Below, piece by piece: positions 6,576 through 9,882 of a stretch of DNA of 9,882 nt. The notes below the pieces were generated by a model, which saw nothing but the letters and a program-made list of their open reading frames with translations, had not been told where the DNA came from and searched no databases. The DNA comes from Calditrichaeota bacterium AABM5.125.24 (GTDB lineage Bacteria; Electryoneota; AABM5-125-24; Hatepunaeales; Hatepunaeaceae). Location: positions 1 to 9,882 of the forward strand of contig MWJR01000083.1 in assembly GCA_002127415.1 (NCBI GenBank). Reading direction: 5' to 3'. Every line of letters starts with the position of its first letter. Position 1 is the first letter of the stretch. The translations under genes and the position numbers were made by a program.

Positions 6576-7316
6576 ATGTCAATCGTTCAGCAAACACTTT
6601 TTAGACAGGAGCTCGTTCAATCCATCCCATACGTGTCGACCGACCTGCGGATGACGGAATTAACTGCGCCGGAAGCCGTTCGCCAGGATATGATGATCGA
6701 GGGTGTATGGTACCGGCGACTGGACGCACAATACTTCGTGTGGATTGAACATCAAGCAGAACTGGCTCGGAAGATCGCTGAGCAGGGCAAAATTGCGAAA
6801 CCAGCTCTCGATGCATTGTTGTCACGCTTCCAGGACGTGAGGGAATGGGTGGACGAGAATCTCGACAGTGACAAGCTTCAAGCCGCAAGAAAGCTCTTCG
6901 ATCCGGCGACATACATTCCACCCCCTGCGGCTCAGCAGGTGTCTGGGATGAAGGGAAATCCATCCGCTTCATCGTCGAACACCACACCGCATCTTAATCC
7001 CACAGATGGCGATTGGAAATTCACCAGACCTGTTCCTCCTGAAGTGGTAGCTCAGGTGGATGTGATCCGTGATAAAGCCCTGGCACTCGGCTGGTCGGAA
7101 GCGCGGCTATACCAGAACCGTGGTAACATCAAATACCCGTGTGGTCAGGATTGGGGTCTGGTCTGCACCCTCGATAATGGCGAGACCATCGGTGAAGTGA
7201 CTCGCCAGTATATCGAGATATTCACGCAGAGCGGTGTTCGACAGAGGTTTATAAACTTCGATGTCGACCAGCCGTGGATTAAGAGGGTGAAACAGTCAAT
7301 GGATAATGGCAAGTGA
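6576..7316 (+). CDS. Unrecognised two-part protein encoded next to the origin
   Basis: I do not recognise this 246-residue protein. Residues 1-110 are mainly helical, with aromatic residues and a charged helix (HQAELARKIAEQGKIAKPAL). Residues about 112-140 are rich in Pro, Ser, Asn and Thr and look like a flexible linker (IPPPAAQQVSGMKGNP). Residues 140-246 form a compact C-terminal domain containing LALGWSEARLYQNRG, then DWGLVCTLDNGETIGEVTRQ and a final INFDVDQPWIKRV. No signal peptide, membrane segment, P-loop or zinc motif is seen. The ribosome site is weak (AAGAGA, about eight bases before ATG). It is the first gene after the repeat array, so an origin-linked role such as initiation control is possible, but that rests on position only. 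The coding length and domain-like ends make it a real gene. Confidence 0.8.
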   Translation: MSIVQQTLFRQELVQSIPYVSTDLRMTELTAPEAVRQDMMIEGVWYRRLDAQYFVWIEHQAELARKIAEQGKIAKPALDALLSRFQDVREWVDENLDSDKLQAARKLFDPATYIPPPAAQQVSGMKGNPSASSSNTTPHLNPTDGDWKFTRPVPPEVVAQVDVIRDKALALGWSEARLYQNRGNIKYPCGQDWGLVCTLDNGETIGEVTRQYIEIFTQSGVRQRFINFDVDQPWIKRVKQSMDNGK

Positions 7317-7407
7317 AAAGAAGGCAAAAACGTCTCCCCGCGCCGTTGCCGGCAAGCGGATACAACCCGAGGGCAAATGGGATTATAAATGCCTCTTGAA
7401 CGAATGA
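7306..7407 (+). CDS. Possible 33-residue basic micro-ORF
   Basis: ATG at 7306 overlaps the end of the preceding gene, and the frame runs to TGA at 7405-7407, 19 bases inside the next gene. It fills the only gap between them. The peptide is lysine/arginine-rich (MASEKKAKTSPRAVAGKR at its start). No good ribosome site is visible and nothing is recognised. It may be a coupling peptide or simply chance. Confidence 0.2.
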   Translation: MASEKKAKTSPRAVAGKRIQPEGKWDYKCLLNE

Positions 7408-7949
7408 AAAAACAATGTACGGCAACCAGTAAACTGTCTGGTGAGAGATGTAAAAATCCAGCTGTCAAAGGATATGATGTTTGTCGGATGCATGGTGCCA
7501 GAGGTGGCGCTCCGAAGAAGAATCTCAATGCCTTAGTGCATGGCTGCTTCGTGGATCGCTTTCTGAAGGAAGGCGAGGTGGAGATGTTCAATCGCTTCAT
7601 GGATGGTTTAAAGAACGATATCCCGGACATGAATGAGTCCTCCGATTATGCTATCGCAGTTACGGCAGGGATGGTATTCATTCGGTTGCAGCGTGCAATC
7701 GAAGGGGACGCGCAGCCCAACAGTCTGGATTTCCTTTCCAAGACGTTGATCCGGCACCTGGAAGCATTGAAGATCACCAGACATGCCAGGAAGGGAACGG
7801 ATATTAACCTGCCCAGTCCGGCACAATGGGCGTTGGAATTGATTGAGAAGACAAGACAACGTCAGAAGGAACTCGATGAAGGGAAAGAGGTACGAAGTCT
7901 GCCGGGTGAGGGCTTTGAGATCGAAGATGCCGAGGTCGTGGACGTATGA
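7389..7949 (+). CDS. HGG-motif zinc-binding protein, small-terminase-like
   Basis: A 186-residue protein with C10, C21, C32 and H35 spaced as C-x10-C-x10-C-x2-H, followed by MHGARGGAPKKNLNALVHG. This Cys3His plus HGG...HG pattern is widespread in phage and mobile-element proteins, often annotated as small-terminase-like or HGGxxG-motif proteins, and probably binds one zinc ion. The remainder is helical, with an alpha-helical run at 85-135 (AVTAGMVFIRLQRAIEG) and an acidic C-terminus (EIEDAEVVDV). Start choice is unclear: ATG at 7389 or ATG at 7404 would both keep all zinc ligands, and neither has a strong ribosome site; GAGGG near 7370 favours 7389 only weakly. A role in DNA packaging is suggested by the motif, but no large terminase is in the window, so a regulatory DNA-binding role is equally open. 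Confidence 0.75.
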   Translation: MPLERMKKQCTATSKLSGERCKNPAVKGYDVCRMHGARGGAPKKNLNALVHGCFVDRFLKEGEVEMFNRFMDGLKNDIPDMNESSDYAIAVTAGMVFIRLQRAIEGDAQPNSLDFLSKTLIRHLEALKITRHARKGTDINLPSPAQWALELIEKTRQRQKELDEGKEVRSLPGEGFEIEDAEVVDV

Positions 7950-8049
7950 TGCAAATCCGGATGCACAAGGTGGCACGTGTTGGCAAACTGGAGGCGACTT
8001 GGAGTGGTTGCTCGACTTTATGCAGTCGGCGAACGTGAGCGATTTGTGA
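7927..8049 (+). CDS. Possible 40-residue small protein
   Basis: ATG at 7927 lies inside the end of the HGG-motif gene, with a weak GAG purine stretch upstream. The frame continues 100 bases past that gene's stop. The peptide ends in a plausible folded segment (GGDLEWLLDFMQSANVSDL) with an amphipathic helix and an upstream TCWQTGG. An alternative start in the same frame at 7843 would give 68 residues but overlaps the previous gene much more. A competing 30-residue frame from the ATG at 7946, which overlaps the stop as ATGA, has a composition that looks random. No family is recognised; coding status is uncertain. Confidence 0.3.
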   Translation: MPRSWTYDANPDAQGGTCWQTGGDLEWLLDFMQSANVSDL

Positions 8050-8090
8050 TTATCACCTGAACAACGTGGTGTTTTCTGAAAAATGGAAAT

Positions 8091-8186
8091 AAAGGGTCAC
8101 ATAACACAGGGAATCGGAGGTTGTAAGTCTTTATGAATTCGAGATCGGAGTTGGTGAAAGGGTCACATAAGAGCCCGTATGTGACC
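8091..8186. repeat. GGTCACATA repeats: two direct, one inverted
   Basis: The 14-mer AAAGGGTCACATAA occurs at 8091-8104 and again at 8157-8170, 66 bases apart. The reverse complement of its core, TATGTGACC, lies at 8178-8186, giving a perfect 9-bp inverted repeat around an eight-base spacer with the second copy. Three copies of a nine-base word within 100 bases suggest binding sites for a regulator, integration or replication protein. They overlap the start of the doubtful ORF at 8133. Confidence 0.7.
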
Positions 8187-8318
8187 GTTCTAAGGTCGTC
8201 TGCTGGCGGGATTTTGGGAAAGTCAAAATCCAAAGCTCGAAGCACCTTGCAAGGGCAAAGCGAAAATGGTGCTCTCGCGGGGGAGCAGGTGTCAAAACTC
8301 CGGGAGGAACCGGAATGA
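8133..8318 (+). CDS. Possible 61-residue small basic protein upstream of membrane peptide
   Basis: ATG at 8133 follows GGAGG at 8116-8120, a long but usable spacing of 12 bases. The TGA stop at 8316-8318 overlaps the next ATG (ATGA), as in other gene pairs in this window. The peptide is rich in Ser, Lys and Gly (GGILGKSKSKARSTLQ) with no recognisable domain, and it looks disordered. The same DNA contains repeats and several RNA hairpins, which argues that this may be a structured leader rather than a coding sequence. Both could be true if the ORF is a leader peptide. Confidence 0.33.
   Translation: MNSRSELVKGSHKSPYVTVLRSSAGGILGKSKSKARSTLQGQSENGALAGEQVSKLREEPE
8209..8314 (+). promoter_or_regulatory. 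Candidate structured RNA leader with ribosome site in a hairpin loop
   Basis: Three hairpins follow one another. GGATTTTG (8209-8216) pairs perfectly with CAAAATCC (8224-8231). AGCACC (8241-8246) pairs with GGTGCT (8268-8273), with TTGC/GCAA nested inside and a possible outer GCTC/GAGC clamp (8235-8238 with 8283-8286). TCCGG (8299-8303) pairs with CCGGA (8310-8314), placing GAGGAA of the ribosome site in a six-base loop right before ATG at 8315. This could tune translation of the membrane peptide. The stems are short enough that chance folding is possible. Confidence 0.35.
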
Positions 8319-8455
8319 CATTACTGGTGGGCGTTTTAGTGGTGTTGCTGGTCATCGCTGTGATCTACATCCTCGTGGATCGAGTGATGGTGTGGTTGAC
8401 GAGGCATGGAGGCTTCACAATTCGGATAGAGTCGGTCGATGATAGCGATGAATAA
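8315..8455 (+). CDS. 46-residue single-span membrane protein
   Basis: ATG at 8315 has a strong ribosome site (GGGAGGA at 8302-8308). Residues 3-21 are an uninterrupted hydrophobic segment (LLVGVLVVLLVIAVIYILV), followed by D22-R23, a short amphipathic stretch (RVMVWLTRHGG) and an acidic end (ESVDDSDE). This is a classical small single-pass membrane protein with no signal-cleavage site apparent. No family is recognised. In a phage context small membrane peptides can be holin-like, superinfection-exclusion or host-takeover factors, but nothing in the sequence chooses between these. The ATG overlaps the stop of the ORF at 8133, hinting at coupling. Confidence 0.7.
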   Translation: MTLLVGVLVVLLVIAVIYILVDRVMVWLTRHGGFTIRIESVDDSDE

Positions 8456-8499
8456 TATGCCACGATCAATCCTTCGATGTGCCTTAAAAACTCTGCTGG

Positions 8500-8576
8500 T
8501 AAGGGTTTCAAGCATTTTGAACATCACCAATCCATGCCATGCTCATCCAACCGGTCGAGGTGGCTCAAACCCTTTA
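8500..8576. repeat. Imperfect inverted pair TAAGGGTTT / AAACCCTTTA between convergent genes
   Basis: TAAGGGTTT at 8500-8508 and AAACCCTTTA at 8567-8576 face each other across 58 bases, next to the recombinase stop codon. A minor hairpin TTCAA/TTGAA lies at about 8507-8521. The gap between the membrane-peptide gene and the recombinase gene (8456-8576) holds nothing else I can support. It could contain a recombination site or a terminator, but no strong GC stem with a T-run is present on either strand. Confidence 0.3.
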
Positions 8577-9461
8577 CTACAGAGTGTCGAGGGCTTCTTC
8601 AAGGGACTCGTCGAGCAGGTGTGCATAAACCTGAGTCGTAGTCACAGACGCATGTCCGAGCGCTTGCTGAACCGCGAGAAGGTTGGACGTGCGGGCGTAA
8701 ACCGATGTGGCGAACGAGTGCCGCAATGTATGAGGCGTAACTCGCTTGTCAATCCCCGCTTTAGCGATCCATTGGTCGAGGCGGCGTTGAACCTGGCGTG
8801 TGGTAATCCTGCTCAACAGTTGGCTGAGGAAGAGCGCCTGGTTTTCAACGAATATCTTCCTGCGTTCATTCAGATAGCGATGCAGGACGGCTCGCACCTT
8901 GGAGTTAAGAAACCTGTGAACGATCTGCCCTCCCTTAGCTCGGATCGTGATCCGCTTCTCAAGCAGGTTGACATCGCCGATATCGAGGTTGACGAGCTCG
9001 GAGAGCCGGATACCAGTGTGAAGAAAGAGGGTGACCATGACCAGGTCCCTATATGCCTGCCATCCTTTATGTGTTCGGATGGTCTTCAGCAGCATCCGTT
9101 TCTCATCCTCGGTCAGATAGATCGGCGGCTTGCGGTTGTTGCGCTTGATGCGAATGCCGGCGGAGGGATTGTGGGCGATCATCCCGGTATCCGTCAGCCA
9201 TCTGAAGAATCCTTTGATGCTGGCTCTTGTGCGGTCGATGGATGTGGGCTGCTTGGGACGACCGTCCGACTGCATGATAACCGGTTCGCTGAGGAGGAAA
9301 CGGTCGAGGTCGTTGTGCGTGATGCGTTCGACCTGAATCTCACTTCCCAAGTTGCTGACCAGCAGCCTCAGGTCGCGTTGATGCGCCCCGATGGTGTGAG
9401 GCGAGCGTCCATTGGCGAGCTGGTGTTCCAAAAATTGTGTCACCGCATGTTGGATGGTCAT
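8577..9461 (-). CDS. Tyrosine recombinase / phage-type integrase (Xer-sized)
   Basis: A 294-residue protein with all catalytic residues: R152 (TGIRLSEL), K176 (RAKGGQ), H244 and R247 (PHTLRHSFAT), H270 (LGHASVTTT) and the nucleophile Y279 (QVYAHLL). Residues 1-90 are a core-binding SAM-like domain that begins at once (MTIQHAVTQFLEHQLANGRS), with no separate arm-binding domain. Size and layout therefore resemble XerC/XerD more than lambda Int. It should join and cut DNA at a specific site through a 3'-phosphotyrosine intermediate, for integration, excision or dimer resolution. Its ATG overlaps the upstream stop (ATGA), and GGAGGAG lies directly before it (complement of 9464-9470), so it is translated as part of the minus-strand operon. 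It converges on the plus-strand genes. Confidence 0.95.
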   Translation of the reverse strand: MTIQHAVTQFLEHQLANGRSPHTIGAHQRDLRLLVSNLGSEIQVERITHNDLDRFLLSEPVIMQSDGRPKQPTSIDRTRASIKGFFRWLTDTGMIAHNPSAGIRIKRNNRKPPIYLTEDEKRMLLKTIRTHKGWQAYRDLVMVTLFLHTGIRLSELVNLDIGDVNLLEKRITIRAKGGQIVHRFLNSKVRAVLHRYLNERRKIFVENQALFLSQLLSRITTRQVQRRLDQWIAKAGIDKRVTPHTLRHSFATSVYARTSNLLAVQQALGHASVTTTQVYAHLLDESLEEALDTL

Positions 9462-9703
9462 AACTCCTCCTCGTTCTCCGGTTCCGGATCGTCGATCGGC
9501 ATCCAGCTCCAGTTGGTCTGGTCGGTGATGAACAATCGGACGGGTTCTTCGACGAACTCGCTGATCGGAGAGGTCATCCGGCGGTCGCCGATGAGGCTGA
9601 ATCGGTTGCCAGCTCTGTCGATGAAACCAACGATGAGGAGTGTGCTCATATACCGGAGCGACTTGACGGTGGCGACACGCTCTTCTGGTATGTTGTTTTT
9701 CAT
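9458..9703 (-). CDS. Unrecognised 81-residue acidic-tailed protein
   Basis: I choose the ATG at 9701-9703 because CAGGAG lies about seven bases before it (complement of 9711-9716). A longer reading from 9751 adds 16 residues that would overlap the preceding gene and has no better ribosome site. The protein starts MKNNIPEERVATVKSLRYM, has a beta-rich middle (TLLIVGFIDRAGNRFSLIG) and ends in a very acidic tail (DDPEPENEEEL). No membrane segment or known motif is seen. It is translationally coupled to the recombinase through ATGA, so it may be a directionality or regulatory partner, which is inference from position only. Confidence 0.7.
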   Translation of the reverse strand: MKNNIPEERVATVKSLRYMSTLLIVGFIDRAGNRFSLIGDRRMTSPISEFVEEPVRLFITDQTNWSWMPIDDPEPENEEEL

Positions 9704-9719
9704 TGTCTGTCTCCTGTGG

Positions 9720-9882
9720 TTATCGGTGCATTCCGGCGAGCTTACCCTCATCGGCGAGGCTGAGTTTAGAAAAGTACCCGGACTTGATCCGCACCCAACC
9801 GGCAGAGGTCTTCAGTTCGTAACGGGCTGCGATGCGGGACAGCTTGAAGCGGTAGACCTTGCCGTTCAGGTCTTTCTTCAGG
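9720..9882 (-). CDS. C-terminal fragment of an unrecognised gene, 5' end outside window
   Basis: On the minus strand the frame is open from the window edge (one base, then CTG) to TAA at 9720-9722, giving 53 residues beginning LKKDLNGKVYRFKLSRIAAR and ending GKLAGMHR. The composition is balanced, basic and beta/alpha-like (YELKTSAGWVRIKSGYF). Its stop lies 16 bases before the next gene's ATG, the spacing of an operon. No family is recognised from the fragment. Confidence 0.55.
   Translation of the reverse strand, partial: LKKDLNGKVYRFKLSRIAARYELKTSAGWVRIKSGYFSKLSLADEGKLAGMHR

Noticed and set aside
7946..8038. 30-residue ORF starting at the ATGA overlap after the HGG-motif gene
   Set aside because: The peptide has a random-looking composition with no hydrophobic or charged pattern; the frame from 7927 is a better candidate.
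8054..8075. Intrinsic terminator CACC...GGTG followed by TTTT
   Set aside because: Only four base pairs with a ten-base loop and a mismatch inside; too weak to support.
8456..8576. tRNA-end type attachment site next to the recombinase
   Set aside because: No T-arm-like sequence or tRNA 3' end can be recognised, and without the other element end no duplicated core can be shown.

Overview
The window looks like the replication and integration end of a temperate bacteriophage or phage-like integrative element from a bacterium. Evidence for this is the tightly packed genes with stop/start overlaps, a cassette of phage-type DNA replication and recombination proteins, a tyrosine recombinase, and several small unknown genes. 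Moderately GC-rich DNA, standard-code ORFs and Shine-Dalgarno-type ribosome sites fit a bacterial host. Nothing here identifies the host, and there is no rRNA, tRNA or CRISPR array.

Positions 1-6176 are one co-directional plus-strand operon in which genes overlap or abut. In order it holds the 3' part of a Sak4-type RecA-like ATPase (cut by the window start), a DUF669 single-strand-DNA-binding-type protein, an ERCC4-fold nuclease, a RecD2-type SF1B helicase, and an 850-residue primase-polymerase/ATPase fusion resembling the NrS-1 phage PrimPol. Together these could prime, copy, unwind, process and anneal DNA. No conventional family A, B or C polymerase is visible. The DUF669 protein and the PrimPol both end in an acidic stretch followed by Pro-Phe, like the interaction tail of bacterial SSB.

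Positions 6177-6575 are non-coding and the most striking part of the window. There are twelve copies of the 9-mer TAAGGACGT (eleven exact, one with a single mismatch). Six lie in forward orientation to the left of a GC/AT/GC alternating purine-pyrimidine core and three in reverse orientation to its right. Beyond these come a 12-bp perfect hairpin made of two opposed copies and one last reverse copy. An extended -10-like sequence sits inside the array. Next to a PrimPol gene this is best read as a replication origin, with the 9-mer as candidate recognition site of the PrimPol or another initiator.

Positions 6576-8455 carry plus-strand accessory genes: an unrecognised two-part 246-residue protein, a Cys3His 'HGG'-motif protein of the type found near phage packaging genes, some doubtful micro-ORFs, and a convincing 46-residue single-span membrane protein. 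Between 8050 and 8314 there are GGTCACATA repeats and predicted RNA hairpins, one of which shows the ribosome-binding site in its loop.

Positions 8577-9882 are a minus-strand operon that converges on the rest. In transcription order it holds the end of an unrecognised gene running off the window, an 81-residue acidic-tailed unknown protein, and a complete Xer-sized tyrosine recombinase that could integrate or resolve the element.
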